Assembly (NCBI GenBank): GCA_028752905.1
Contig: JAQNBH010000002.1
Coordinates: 18,198,430 to 18,262,429, forward strand
DNA from: Cladorhizidae sp. MBARI D1340-BT2
Lineage: Eukaryota; Porifera; Demospongiae; Poecilosclerida; Cladorhizidae
Length of the DNA stretch: 64,000 nt
Direction: 5' to 3'
In this document: positions 10,976-23,811 of the stretch, in pieces
How the letters are laid out: each line of letters begins with the position of its first letter
Position numbering within the stretch: the stretch's first letter is position 1
The notes under the pieces: generated by a model
The model's input: the letters and a program-made list of their open reading frames with translations, nothing else
What the model was told of the DNA's origin: nothing
Database searches by the model: none
Translations under genes and position numbers: made by a program

Positions 10976-12124
10976 CTGGTCTTATGTCACCATTACTTCC
11001 TTGAACTTGGGATGACTAGCACAGATGTTGAAGTGGGGTGCACCGCAAGGGAGGAAGGGGGAGAGATGAGAGATTAAAGGTTGTTTTGAACTTTTCTTTT
11101 GTGTGTGGGGATGATATGTATATGTAGCCGAGTATACAGTGCACTCAGAGCATGGCCCCCACCAGCAGCCAGCCTCGAGGCCACCCGGATGGCTGGCTGA
11201 GTAGAGTGCATTTAGAGCATGGCCCATCACCCCAGGCAGGCAGAGTGTTGTCCACAGCCATTTTCAAGGAAGTCTTAAGTTAAACCCAGCTCTGTCTCCC
11301 CCAACCACCCTGAAGAGCATGGTGGAGTGGCATGATTCTGGTGTCTCGAATGCACTTGTCTTCATGGCCACACACACTTCAAGTCTTCCTCATGTGCGAT
11401 GGAGTCGAGTGTTAATACCTTTCTTTAAGAGAAGGAAAGGAACAAGGTTTGAGCTACGTACACCACCTTCTTGGAGGTTTGCACATGCAACTCCACAAGT
11501 AGATTTTCAAGTCCACTGGAGGGGGGGAATTAGGAGTAGGACTGCCATCGCTTAGACAACGAGAGAGACGAAAAATGTTTTTGATCTAGAATCTTAAGTT
11601 GGTGAAAAGCTAACAGTAGAGTGAGATCAATTACAAGCATATGGTGACAAGATGAGAATTTCCTTCGTCTCCACGCTTGATCTTGTACCTCATTCTCCCT
11701 CCAGACCTAAGCCATTTTAAGGTCAAAGCTAATACAATGCTATTAGTGTGTGTGTGTGTGTGTGTACGTGTGTGTGCGTTGGGGAGGGCCTCTTTTCCTA
11801 TAGCTGTGATATACTTCAGAAGCACTAGCAGCTGCTTCTAAGCTTGGCCCCACTAGGACGGGCCAGCATGAACACTTTTACAGTGGGTTACCTATGCATT
11901 GAGTATGTGTCCTTGGAGCTTACTAATAGCCAGAATGTGTCAGTGTGGAGGGTAGAGAGCAAATGGCTTCTAATTTCTGCATTACTGGAACAAGTACTGT
12001 ACTTTCCCCCCCTCTGTTCTATATAGCTATGCCCATCAGCAAGGCAGGTTGGGTTCCCGGGAGGGAGAGAGCAAACAAAGGGAAGGAGGGGGAGGGGGTT
12101 CTTGAACAGCTTACGTTATAACGA
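10976..12124. other. Intergenic, no gene recognised
   Basis: No supported gene. An imperfect duplicated phrase, AGTGCACTCAGAGCATGGCC at about 11139 and AGTGCATTTAGAGCATGGCC at about 11206, and a (TG)n run at 11747-11768 are the only structures noted. Confidence 0.5.
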
Positions 12125-12375
12125 CTTTCACTTTTCACTTTCTCAAATAATCAACTTGAAAATCTTCTCAAGATGTTTCGGCTTACATGTTCTAGCCTTC
12201 ATCATGCAATATTCATGACGAAGGTACTAGCCTTCATCATGCAATATTCATGACGAAGGTTCTAGCCTTCATCATGCAATATTCATGACGAAGGCATCTA
12301 GGATAAACATCGTGGATCAAATAACATCATTACTGAAAAAATCCTTATATTCTACTGGGAGGGAGTTCGTTGAGA
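12125..12375. repeat. Inverted relative of the 9840 element, with 35-bp hairpin repeat
   Basis: The left arm (TTTCTCAAATAATCAACTTG) is the reverse complement of the right flank of the 9840-10010 element. The right end (CTGGGAGGGAGTTCGTTGAG) is the reverse complement of its left flank, so this is a diverged copy in opposite orientation. Its centre has expanded to three 35-bp units (start about 12192, 12227 and 12262). Each unit is a hairpin (CCTTCATCATGCAATATTCA then TGACGAAGG). Confidence 0.7.
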
Positions 12376-14227
12376 GTATCCATATGGTGTCTCAAACCCT
12401 GGAACACAGTGGAATGGAATAGCAACACTTGGGGAGGCTTATTATACTGCACACACTATGGCTTGGTGTTTCTCAACTTTAGGTCAAGCAGCAGTGTAAA
12501 TGTTCTGCTAAAAATGACCAGTGCTAAGGGAGCAAGCTCCACCAGGCATGCTTTGGGAGTTCATTTTGGCCATGTGTCTTTGTGACGACCCTCTCGCCCT
12601 CACATCTACAACACAATGGTCAGCATGCACGTAACAAACTGAGGGTAATAGTACCATGGCAACCAGTTGGCAAGCACTTATAACGACGACAGATTCCAGA
12701 AGCATTTGAACTTCAAATTTCAATTAATTTCCCCCCGCTTCCTCGCACATCATTAGCTGGCTTGCATTCTTCATACATGTACGTACCAATACCCTGCACA
12801 AGCTAATGCTTCCCAAGGCAACCTTGGTTCATTAACACAGGTGGGATTTAGTGCCAAATCTTCCCTGCAATAAGAACAAGTGCTCTCTATGTGGCACTGT
12901 AACTTTACTTGACATTGATTGGACTGCCCTAAGTGCCTAGAGCTGCACGCACACACACACACATGCACACACACACACACACACACACTCAAGCACACAC
13001 TTAATTATAAAGTTTAAAAAATAAAAAATTTAAAAAATATTAAAATATATAAAAATGGCGGATTAGCACAACCGTTATCGTTGATGTTTCTTCCTGGACT
13101 TTACGGTTGTTTCTGGAAGCCCTTCTTGGAGGAAAGCTGCACAGGCACCTCTGCGCTAGCCTAGAATCACTCTGAATCCCTTGGCTCTTGAGAAAAGGGA
13201 AGCTCCTGGATGAAATTTTTAGCTGTACGTTTCTCTGTAGACATGAACGACACATTTGCGGGTGGCTTTTCTTTGCATGCCTCAATGAAGCTGATTCCCA
13301 TATCCAATGAAGCTGATTCCAATATCCAACTGCAGCTGATTTTATTTACCTCTCTAATTATTGGGAAAAATATTCAAAATAATAATAATAATAACAATAA
13401 AAATTAAAAAAATTAAAATTAAAATAATAATAAGTAAATAAATAAATTTAAATAAATAAATAAATAAAATCTAGCTATAAAAATACAAATCACAAATAAA
13501 TTTGGTTGTGAAGAGGTTAAAATAGTGTAGGTTAACTCCATCTTCTGTAGAGTACTGAAGGTTATCTAACTGGTTGTGGTCTACATGGTTACAGTCTTGT
13601 TCATTCTCGTCAATCCAGTGTAGCTATTGGCCTTTAAAAAGAAAATAAATTCTGTAGTATAATGGCAGGGAATTGGTGCCACATGGTACCAATTCCTTCC
13701 TAAAAGGGAGGGAAAAAACGTAATGCAAACACACAGTCAAGACTGCCAGTAGTGTTGCAGCATTTGGCACTAACCACTCTCCTATACCTGTGTGCTTCTT
13801 TTAGAAATTTATGTAGGAGAGAGAGAGAAATTAGCATTTGTGAAATCGTGGGGAGGGAGGGGGGAGGGAGGAGATAAATCAGGGTTTACGAAATCATGGG
13901 CGGTTATATCTGGGTTGTGAAATCATGGGGGTTATATCAGGGATGTGGGAGTGGGGTTATCAGGGTTGTGAAATCATGGGTGGTTATCTAAAATCATGGG
14001 TGGGAGGGGCACAGATATGTATGTTACTTCCAAGGAGAAGCAAACCAGATCCAATGAGAGGTGAATGTTCCAATCGCTCTGAAAGAAAAGAAACCACGCT
14101 ATATGAGCAGACACACTTTCAATATACAGGGTGAACGAGTTCTACAGATCTTGGCCACCTCATAACCACTTAGGATGCTTTCAGAATCAAGTAACATCAC
14201 AACTTGCGAGATTCAGTTGCCTAGGCA
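12376..14227. other. Intergenic, no gene recognised
   Basis: No supported gene. Contains (CA)n at about 12949-12988, an A/T-only stretch around 13380-13480 with AATA/AAATAAATA runs, and GGGTTATATCAGGGTTGTGA-type imperfect repeats at about 13850-14000. Confidence 0.5.
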
Positions 14228-14815
14228 TGTGGGTACCTATATCAGCTTGTGGGTGCATGTATCAGCTTGTGGGTGCATGTATCAGCTTGTGAGTGCATCA
14301 GCTCGTGGGTGCCTGCATCAGCTTGTGGGTGCCTGTATCAGCTTGTGGGTGCCTGTATCAGCTTGTGGGTGCATGTATCAACTTGTGGGTACATGTATCA
14401 GCTTGTGGGTGCCTGTATCGGCTTGTGGGTACATGTATCGGCTTGTGGGTGCATGTATCAGCTTGTGAGTGCATGTACATGTATCAGCTCGTGGGTATCA
14501 GCTTGTGGGTACCTGTATCAGCTTGTGAGTGCATGTATCAGCTTGTGGGTGCCTGTATCACCTTGTGGGTGCCTGTATCAGCTTGTGGGTGCCTGTATCA
14601 GCTTGTGGGTGCATGTATCAGCCTGTGAGTGCACGTATCAGCTTGTGGGTGCACGTATCAGCTTATGGGTGCATGTATCCGCTTGTGGGTGCACGTATCA
14701 GCTTGTGAGTGCATATATCAGCCTGTGGGTGCCTGTATCAGCTTGTGGGTGCATGTATCAGCTTGTGGGTTCCTTTATCAGCTTGTGGGTGTCTGTATCC
14801 TCCTGTTGGTGCATA
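14228..14815. repeat. 20-bp minisatellite array, about 29 copies
   Basis: The unit is GTATCAGCTTGTGGGTGCAT with GCCT/GCAT/TACAT variants. The 20-bp period rotates the reading frame, so three overlapping plus-strand ORFs, the longest about 200 residues, encode the same VSACGCMYQL-type repeat. No sign of a real gene. Confidence 0.93.
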
Positions 14816-17780
14816 TATACCTTGGTTTTAGTTGGTCGTAAATTTATTGAAAGGAAATGAATGCACATGTGATTTTTTTTATTAGTTTTTTTAAAATTAA
14901 TTGTTTTTTCCTATGAAGCATACTGTGTAAGTGCCCGAGTTCTGAAGTATGGACCCACACTTGACACTACTTTGACATACATCGAGTTACATATACTTTC
15001 GACTAAAAAAAACCCGGAAAATAAGCTGCATGCCGTGTAGACAAGAGGTTAAGATGCGCAGATGATGTCTAATAGAAGAATTCACAGAGGAAATATTTGT
15101 GGAAGCCAATGACACGATGCACTGCTACTCTTCATGCATGCAGTGCTCTTAATAAATACTCGCAGGTCGGGTTAGAGTAGCCAAAATCCGCGAATATTAA
15201 AACCCCATCAAAATCACAATGCTACTGTACATATGACTCAGGCAAACCAAGAACTCCCTAACGCATATAGCAAAGTTCATTTTCTCCATTGTTTCAGTGT
15301 TGTCATGGTAACAGTGTCTTTTGAGTTTCAAGTACATTAAAGCTTCTTTATCAGATACCCCTCTCTCCCTCTCCCTCCTGACGAGTCTCTCTCTCTCTCC
15401 AAGCCAGCTGGCTTTGTGTGCTGGCGGTGCCAATACCAATTTGCAGCCTAGTAATAGGTTTACTTTAAAAAAATTTAAAAAGTGTACAGTATATAAGTTG
15501 TGAATACTAGACTTGTTAATTTCCAAGCTATTAGCCTGGTAAGTTGCTCAATAAGGTTGTATACTAGTAGAGGATGGACCACTATTCCCTCCCTATATAT
15601 GATACAGCCTTTTCCAGTACATGCATAGCACTTTGGTCAGTTTGTTGCTAATTAGGTCACTAACAATACCGCTCACATGATTTATACATACCAGCCATGA
15701 GTATGCACCAAGTTGACTAACAAGCAGCCGCACCATTTGGCCAGATGGTACAATAGCCCCGGCATGTTCTTGAACATGTAAGGGGACACTGAAAACATTA
15801 CGTGTGTGCCACTAACAAGCCAGACACTGAATATCATGCAGTTATTGATGCGTCATTATAGTCCAACATGCTCCTTGATCACCTGAACTAATTTGGAAAC
15901 TGAATACTAAGAGGTACATGTATTAGTTATATGTTTGTGAGAGCACAACATTCTACTAATATAGGAGTGTGGATACTTATCCACACAGAACTACTAACTG
16001 GTCTCAGTGCCTTACAAACCAACCTACTTGGATATTCCAATTATAGTACATCATAACAAATCACACAAGTTGATTTTGTATTGATGAAGCCTAGTAAGAC
16101 CGCAAGCTGGCTATATAGGCAGCAACTTAGCCATCTCCTTGCTAAATGGTTCCTTGCTAAATGGTAACACAAGTTACTACCCATTCCAAATTTTGTGACA
16201 ATAACAGGCTGTACAACTCACAGCAGACATCGGCTTTTAGGCAGTTAGATCACTGCTATCCACAAATATGATACCTATATATCTGTATTCTCTTACCGTC
16301 ATCTCCGCATTTGAGAGTAAGGTTATGAAACGCTTCTTGAGAAAAGTTATCGTGCAGCTTGAGCCTACAGATATCCATTAGTCCAACACCACAAACTAGG
16401 CGAGATACTGCGCGGAATATACCAATATGACTAATGTCAGTACATTTTACGCTAGATTTACGGAGTAAGCGTCCCCTGCCGTTTACGGCGCTGTGTAGGA
16501 AGGGGGAAAAAAGGAAGGAAAAAAAGGGAAAAAAACTTAGGTGGGCGGTTGTCAAGATTAGTGTGAGTGGAGTCTTTGTGGCAGTCTGAAATGTTAGAGT
16601 ACGGTAGGGGAAAGAAGCGTGGGTTGTCACACACGATACTATGTCAGGACAATTTGCCTGTATTAGAACTCTGCGTATAGGCTCTTCTTTAGTACAGCAG
16701 ATTCAGTTGAAGTTTGGTGTTGCTAACCCTTTTGTTGTGTGTGCGCGTCCATGGAAGGGATGGATGGGAAGGTCAGACGTCTTGGAGCACATAGGTGTGT
16801 CAGCACAACTATTGATGTGTGCTAACCAGATTGTAGTATTTATGTTGATAAAGATAATGACATGCTACTGCATACACAGCACAATTTTTTTTTAACTACA
16901 AGAACAACTGCAGTCATCGTCCTGCTGTTCAAGGGGGAAGGTGAGGGGGCCAAAATCCATCCAATAATTCTCCTCTCCCACCATTCCCTAACCAATACAC
17001 TATGCACTCACCCACTCTCTCCAACTTTTTTCTTACTTATTCCCTTGACAGGTTTTCCCAGCAGCAAAGCCTTGTCCAACATTTCCGAAATTCACTTTTC
17101 ACTCCCCACAATTTTGTGTACTTCACCCATTAGCACCTTCACCCATTAGCACCTGCCGATTCCTCTCAAATTCAGCCAAGAAACATCCTATACTATCAAC
17201 CTCATCACTGGCTATCACCCTCATCACTGGCCCTTGTATATCTCTTCGTCTGCCAACAATCCATGTGAATCAGTCCTCAACATAACATAACAGCAACCTC
17301 CCACCTTCCTGACTGTGTGCAGACCTCACATGCCTCTCCATCCCATTGTTTGTCAACTTGTACCCTCCCGTGCTTTACCAGTTCTACGTACTCCTATTGT
17401 TTACTTCTTACTTCCAGTCGTATCTCACCATAATCTCCTTCCACCAAAGCACTGACCCAACACTCTTCTACTCTTCTATTTCCTCTTAATTGAGCTAATA
17501 TCACCTTCACCAATCTGCTATTTTCCATCCTCTCCAATCACGTACCAAACACTTGCCTCACTTCCCTCCTCTCTTCCAGCTCCTATCTCCATGCAGTGCC
17601 ACTCCTATTACTAGACCCACCTCTGCCCATTTTATATTTATCTGTGCTGCCACAATACATGCTACTTCTTCCTCTATCTACTTCCACCTCTTTATTCACT
17701 CCGCTCATCTATGTCCCCTTTCCAAACCCACTCTTCTGCCTTCTTTGCCGTCCTAATGAGCCTGACATTACTCTGTAGTT
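14816..17780. other. Intergenic, no gene recognised
   Basis: Several small ORFs without recognisable motifs. 16920-17760 is pyrimidine-rich on the plus strand (many CCTCC/TTCC words), which explains the S/P/L-rich ORFs there. No RNA gene was recognised. Confidence 0.45.
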
Positions 17781-18705
17781 TCCTATCAAATCAGACTCGG
17801 GGGAGTACTGATCGGCATCTTCCTAAGCTACATAGCATCCCCCACCAGAAGCCTGCCTCTGGAAGAGGTGGCAGTGGGGGGAATACCCAGTCCTCTGCCC
17901 TTGAAGTCCACCGATGTTGCTGGTGATAATCTGCTCACTATGGCTCCAGCCACCTACGGACTCTACCCCATTGGGACAAAGATGACGCCCACAGAACGGC
18001 ATGGCCTTGGACAGTTAGCTGTTGAAGGTTAGTGGTAACTGACACATCCAGTGCAGCTGGCAGGCCACGCTCCCAATGGGGAGGCATGCATCAGCAAGAT
18101 GACTGCAAGATCCGGGAAAAGTGATGGTACCTCTCTCGTTGGTCTGAGCTGCAGACTGGGAAGCAGAATAAAGTGCATCCAAGAGACTGTTGTAATGGAG
18201 AATCCTATCACCATTCCCCCAGATTATCCCCAAAGGTATCAGCTGGATGCTGACAGACAACATCCAGTACCCTATTCCCCGTATGGAGACCGAACCAATA
18301 CTGCCAGAACTCCCAATCATGCAGATGGAGACTAAGTGCATGGGATGGCACAACATTCAGCCAGTCTCCAGCATGGAGAAAGGTGAAGAGCGAGAGCCTT
18401 GAAACGCAAATTGGGAACCATCAACGGTCATTGGGGACAGCCTGGTCTATGCATTGAATAGTTAATGTTGACGGGTCCATTGGCATTGTCAATGTTGGTC
18501 TAGTCTTCCCTCCCAGCAGCCTTGGCCAGCAGAGGCCCAAGTGACTTGAGGAGAATTAGGAACCTTTCCAAGGATTCTTCCACCAACTGATCTAGAGATC
18601 CAATGAAGGGCCCAGAGACATGGGAAGTGGCTTGACGGATGCCCATGCGACCAAGTGAAGTGTGAAGGGAGGCCTTCAGGACCAGCATGGAAGGGGCCCA
18701 CTGAC
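17781..18705. other. GC-richer island with unassigned minus-strand ORF
   Basis: Base composition is visibly richer in G+C than the flanks. On the minus strand about 18688-18500 encodes a 62-residue open stretch (starting MLVLKASLHTSLGRMGIRQA) with an ordinary, non-repetitive amino-acid mix. A plus-strand ORF at 18051-18335 is also non-repetitive. Neither has a motif I recognise. Remnants of an old retroelement or of a host exon are both possible. Confidence 0.25.
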
Positions 18706-18959
18706 TAAGTCAAATAAAGCTTCCTGCATGCTAGCATCAAAAGCAGAAAAGCTTCCTTGATGAGAGGAAATGGTCTAATGGCCAATGAGGGTCTGTCTAG
18801 TGGAACTAGGGTCAGGCTATATAGTGAGACTAGGCCTGGAAGTAAAATGTAATTTCTGGCCTCCCTCACAACGGCCTCCTTAGCATAGCATTTTAGTAAA
18901 AGGTCTGGCTCGCATTTCATCACTTGGAACCCTTTTCAAAATCAGGCCGCTTACCTATC

Positions 18960-19110
18960 TACTCGTTCCGAAGATAACCTTGTTATGTGGGGTTCTCAGA
19001 CCGAGTTAGGTTGGGTTCTCAGACCCAAGATAAGCGGGTTCTCAGACCGAAGAGAACATGGCTAGGTTGGATTTTCAGACCGAAGAGAACCGGTTTCTCA
19101 GATAATTTGT
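18960..19110. repeat. Short irregular repeat of GGTTCTCAGACCGAAGAGAAC
   Basis: Five spaced copies of GGTTCTCAGACCGA (some with AGAGAAC following) occur within 150 bp, separated by TTAGGTTG or AAGCG spacers. No coding potential. Confidence 0.6.
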
Positions 19111-21215
19111 CAAACCTGCAGATTTTTTTTTAGAAACATATGTGTAGATATATCCCTGCTGAACAATAATTGGAAGGAAATATTGTGCAGCGCGAGAGGA
19201 GTGGAGAAGTGTTTTGGGTTATTGGTTTAAATAAAGATAAACTGGCCACAAAATATGTTCATGAAAATGGCCACAATGGCTGTTTCCAAGGGGAGATCCG
19301 TCTGCCATCCATCTCAGTCTATATACTTGCTCCATTAAACAATGCTATATGGCTGTGAGAACTGGTTTCTTTGAAGTGTACTGTTGGAGCTGGAGAGCTT
19401 CATGAGTGAGATTGTCAAAAAGTACATGAAATGTCCTATGAATCTGTTGCAGTGCTTACTGTAGGAGTACCATTAGTATTAGAGCACTCCTTAGTTACTC
19501 CACTTATGATGACCTGAACTGGAGGCCTTGCAAATGGATTTACTAGCACCTTACAAGTGTATCCAGAAACAGAATGAGACCAACCCCATAGCTTTACAAA
19601 GAGTTGGTAATGTGGAATATCTCCATTCTCCTGTGCTCCTCTATCCAAACTATACGAGTTTACCATTCACCTCTTATGGGGATAAGGAATGAGGTTGACC
19701 TGAAGGTAGCTACCAGAATCACTGGACACTGATCATTTAGTCGTTTTAAGGGGCTTTAAATATGACCTTATTGAAATTTACCTTATTGCTCAACAAATAC
19801 ATAATTATAAAGAATATTTTTGAGCTTTCATCAATCCCAATGACTTCTAGATGGTAGAGGTGAAGTCACAGGCTTTACCCTTTATTCAGAGATGTATAGT
19901 GTAAATTGCACCTGGATAGAAGAATCTCTTTTGAGTATATAATTATGCTGCTACAATTGTGTTGGTGTGTATTTGTGTGGTTGGTGTGTTTTCCAGGTGC
20001 TGCATGATAATTCACTTTGGGCCTGCAGAATTCCAGTTAACAGATTAGGCATTCATCCATTTTCAATTAGTCTCTCAAAAGATAGCCCGTTCTGTGTGCT
20101 TATTTGCATAGCGGTGTGCAATTAACTATGGCTAGTTATTTGACCTCGGGGTGACCAACACTTGCCATTTATGGTACAATCAGAGAACACTCACAAGTAG
20201 TGTTGACTTTTCAATAATTGCAGTTAAAGTTAGCACATAAACTCGGGTTGAATTGAAAAGCTGATAATTCATAATTATGATGGAGCATCATTTTTTAATG
20301 TACTTAGGAAAATTGACCAAAACACTTCTAAGTCGGGAAGCCATGCTTCTCCTAGTCCATTTCTCAGCTGCTATATAATGAATTGACATCCAAAAACAGT
20401 ATCATAGCTCAAGAAGGACATGAGCTGAAAGATGAAACACAGTTTAATTTAACACAGTGAAGATATAGAATAATGGAAGGAAAAAAATTAAGATACCCCC
20501 CAAAAATGGTCGTTCATCCTCCCTTAAAGTTCTTATAATGGACTTATATACACAAGTTATGCCAGTGGAAAATCAGAGAGAAGCTAATAAATGTTGAATT
20601 TCGAAGGGTTTTTTCACAATTTTTTTCCTGCTGCCAGTAGGCAGAAGATATACTTAGAGTCTTTTTGTAGCTAATATTGGCTGAAACCACCATTTGGCAG
20701 CAAGAAGTTGTCAATATGCATTTTACTGAGATACGAACTTTTATATTTGTTATGTTTTTGCTTTCCACCATTTAAAAAAGTGGAACTAACCAATAATTAT
20801 AGGAAGTGCAGCACTTCTCTTATTTATTTATAAATGTTAATCCAATAGAGTTGAAATCAAACACTCTTTGGTGACAATTCATGTATCCCAGGTACAATAT
20901 AAACTTCCTACTTTCGAGCTTTCATTGATTGCTACTGACTTGATTGCAATGACCACGAATTTGTCACGGAGGTCATGGAACCTAGGCCCCCTAATGTGTT
21001 GTTGCTAGAGATTGATCCGAACTGCTGGTAGGGTGTACCTCGGGGTGGGATTGTGAACACGGATATGGATGGCTTCTCTTATAATGTCTCATCCTCATCG
21101 TTCAAACAGATCCTGGTCTTCTTCAGGCTCACAATGTGTTCTGGCCCATCCATGTGTATGTGCCCAGACACCTCATGATCACTGCCTAGGGCATTGATGT
21201 TAACTGAAGCAAGCT
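19111..21215. other. Intergenic, no gene recognised
   Basis: Small ORFs on both strands lack recognisable motifs. AT-rich and unique-looking, apart from a faint resemblance of 20340-20530 to the repeat at 28150-28300 (ATAGCTCAAGAAGGACATGA and GAAGATATAGAATAATGGAA). Confidence 0.4.
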
Positions 21216-21279
21216 TTGGGGGATCTTTCTGTCTCTCTGACACGAGGCATCACAGTTATCATATTTGATGCGGTAGATT

Positions 21280-21470
21280 GGACCCACCACCCTATCTTTG
21301 AGCCAAAACACAGTATAAGGCTAGAGAAGACCAACATCTTGTCTGTTGAACTGAACTGTTTCGAACGAGGAGTTAGAGAAGGTATCTACATCCTGGTTTA
21401 CAATCCCATCCTGAATTGAGACGGAGGGCGGTACAACCTACCAGCAGTTTCCAATTTCTTATGGCAACAC
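21280..21470 (+). pseudogene. Penelope-like retroelement C-terminal remnant
   Basis: The frame from about 21216 reads a segment with VDWTHHPIF, EKTNILSVELNCFERGVREG and IYILVYNPILN. It then meets a TGA (21418-21420) where the family has arginine, and continues DGGRYNLPAVSNFL. The order 'RGV.EAI..NP.LN.DGG..NLP' is familiar from the C-terminal region of Penelope-like and related invertebrate retroelements. The stop is consistent with CGA to TGA decay. No RT or complete GIY-YIG domain was found around it. The assignment is from memory of the motif, so moderate. Confidence 0.4.
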
Positions 21471-22599
21471 ATAAAGTGGTCTAGATCCCATGACCTCCAC
21501 AGATTAGTGGTAATTGTGGTCAAGCAAGCAGTGGGGCATTAAAACCCGGGGTGACGTAGGAGGTTAGAGGGTAAGTATGATATCTAAGTGTGTTTGTGTG
21601 TGGGGTGGGTGTGTCCGTAAGGTCTAGGATTGTGTGACCCAAACACGTTTCAGGCTCTCTGAGCACATTGTTAGTGCCCCTTATAAAATAAGGGGCACTT
21701 ATGTTTCCACGTATGTAGCATACAAGTTATTGCCCAACTGCTCATTATTTTTAAGTTTCTTATGGCATTAGTTGAGACCGTAGGCTAGGCCCTAAGCATA
21801 AGAAATAATTGATTTTTTTCTTTTAATTTCGGGAAAATTTACTCATAATTTACTCATTCTTGTAATTAAATTGACATGTTAAGCATGGTGCTACTCAAAA
21901 AAATTTAAGCCACGTACAATGCATTTACAATCAATGAGGCAATTGGTCAAATGAATCACCTTGAAGAGCAGGGAAAATTGACCACACAGTGAACTGTGCT
22001 GCTCCAATTGGTGGGTTTGGTAGGAGGGGTTGATTGGTTTTGATTGGGTGCCTGCAGGGTTGAGTTGGGTAGCTTGGGAAGGGGTGACAATGTTCGTCTT
22101 AGTTGTTCTCGTTGCTTTATTTGTTTTTCTACTTTCATTATCTTTCTAACATTGTTTGTATTATCAGTTGTTGTTGTTTGTAAATGTTTGCATATTTTCG
22201 ATGTGTGTGTGTGTGTGTGTTTTCAATATTTTTCCCCCTTCATGTCTGTATTTTGCTTTTGTATTTTCCCCCTTGCAGTGTTTTGTGTTGCCCGGTGACC
22301 TTTGTACTGGCCTGCTCCGTTATTTTGAGTGTTTTCTGTCGGTCGGCGACCTTTGTTCCGCCTGCTCTCCTGTGCTATGCATTATTTGGAGTGTTTTGTG
22401 TCTGTCGGAGACTTTTGTTCCAGCAGACTCCCTTGTGCTGTGCATTATTTGAGTAATATGGGGTTACAGTTTTTGTATGGTGGCCCTTTGGTATGAGTTT
22501 AGTCTGTTTGCACTGTTGGAGGAAGTCCCAGATGAATCTCTGTGATCAATGGAATTCCGGTATATTGAGTTGCTTCTGTGCTACTGTAGATCATTTTCA
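21471..22599. other. Intergenic, no gene recognised
   Basis: T-rich; (GT)n at about 22202-22221. An imperfect repeat of GTGACCTTTGTACTGGCCTG-type phrases at 22290-22440 (three copies, about 65-75 bp apart) produces Cys/Phe-rich ORFs that are probably not genes. Confidence 0.45.
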
Positions 22600-22736
22600 G
22601 CTTCATTTAGCCATCTGGATGACCTTCCACGCTATCATCCTGATGATCTTCCACAGGATCATCTGGACGATATTCCATGGGATCATCCAGATCAGATGAT
22701 CTTCTGCGGGTTCATCCGTATGATATTCTATGGGAT
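22600..22736. repeat. 24-bp GATCATCTGGATGAT-type repeat, insertion target of the gypsy element
   Basis: About five imperfect 24-bp units (GATCATCTGGACGATATTCC, GATCATCCTGATGATCTTCC). The same phrase resumes at 26519-26570 (GGATCATCAGGATGTCTTCC), on the other side of the LTR element, so the element landed inside this repeat. The target duplication is GGAT (22733-22736 and 26519-26522). Confidence 0.7.
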
Positions 22737-22851
22737 TGTGACGTCCTCTAGATTGCAGGACTGAATTACTATGACGTAATTAAAATAGAGCTTCTTAATG
22801 TGTTAAACTTTACCCAATAGATATTCAGCTAAATGATATTCGATTGCTAAA
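22737..22851 (+). repeat. 5' LTR of gypsy element 1
   Basis: 115 bp, matching the right LTR from TGTGACGTCCTCTAGATTGC to GATATTCGATTGCTAAA. The gag ATG at 22851 overlaps its last base, leaving practically no leader. Confidence 0.8.
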
Positions 22852-23770
22852 TGGTGACCAAAGCCCCCTCTACTGACTTTGCCGACTGTCTCAGCGACGT
22901 ACAGCGGCCTTCCGGACTGTCCTCCACTGCTCCAATAAAAACTAAACAAACGAGGACAGAGACATCATGTCAGAGCATACCTTTACCTATAGCTCTCACA
23001 ACTCAAGCAAAGCTCGTCGCCGATCTGGCAGCCGCAGTGCCAGGCAAGGATGACATTATCGCTGCAGTAGTAGCTGCACAAGCAGCCCATGATACAGCAC
23101 ATCCCCTGTCCCAGGCTCCACAAGTAAATGCAGCCAGGATTGAGCTTCCTGAGCTAGACCTCGATGACCCTGATTACTGGTTCCTCGCTGCTGAGGCGCA
23201 GTTCCACCTTCGAGGCATTACGCTGATATTACTAAGTACTACTATATTGTAGGCCAGTTCGATAAGACAGTACAGAAACCCATGGGTCTATGCTGCAGAA
23301 GACTCCAGACACCACAAGTATGAGTACATCAAGACAGCTGTGCTAAAGATGACAGCTCAGAAGAAGGCCATGGCCTTTTTCTCCAGCTGTGAAGCCTGGA
23401 ACCTAGGTGACAGGCACCCTTCAGACCTTCTTGACCACCTTCGTGGCCTCTTCAATGCCGAAGACATCTTTCGCCAAGGTTTCCTGATGCACCTACCTGA
23501 GCGTGTACGAATGCAGCTTGATGGCAGAACAGGCACCCTGGAAGAATTGGCTGAGAGAGCAGATGCCATCATGGAAGGTCAGTCAGCATTACCAGCAATT
23601 ACCGCATTCGTTGGGAACCCAGCTAGAATGACGAAAACAGCAGGAAGTTCTCAATACCAGAGTCAGAAGAAACCCAAGAGAACATCGGGTTCTGACTCTG
23701 ACACTGGATTTTGCTGGTACCACCTCAAGTTTGGACAAAATTCCCACAGGTGCGTCAAACCCTGCAAGTT
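22851..23770 (+). pseudogene. gag of gypsy element 1 (frameshifted)
   Basis: The first part, starting at ATG 22851, includes a typical gag stretch (PELDLDDPDYWFLAAEAQFH) near residue 110. At about 23222 the frame is lost and gag continues in another frame (DITKYYYIV, then LLDHLRGLFNAEDIFRQGFL and MHLPERVRMQL from 23340 on). A cysteine/histidine knuckle-like motif (CWYHLKFGQNSHRCVKPC) lies at about 23711-23766. Gag would form the particle shell and bind RNA. The frameshift makes it a pseudogene. Confidence 0.8.
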
Positions 23771-23811
23771 TCTATATCAGACACAAAAAGCGTTGATCCA
23801 TCGGAAAACTG

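Noticed and set aside
14249..14860. 203-residue Cys-containing repeat ORF (secreted-looking)
   Set aside because: The 20-bp period gives the same peptide in three frames. It lacks a convincing signal peptide and unique sequence.
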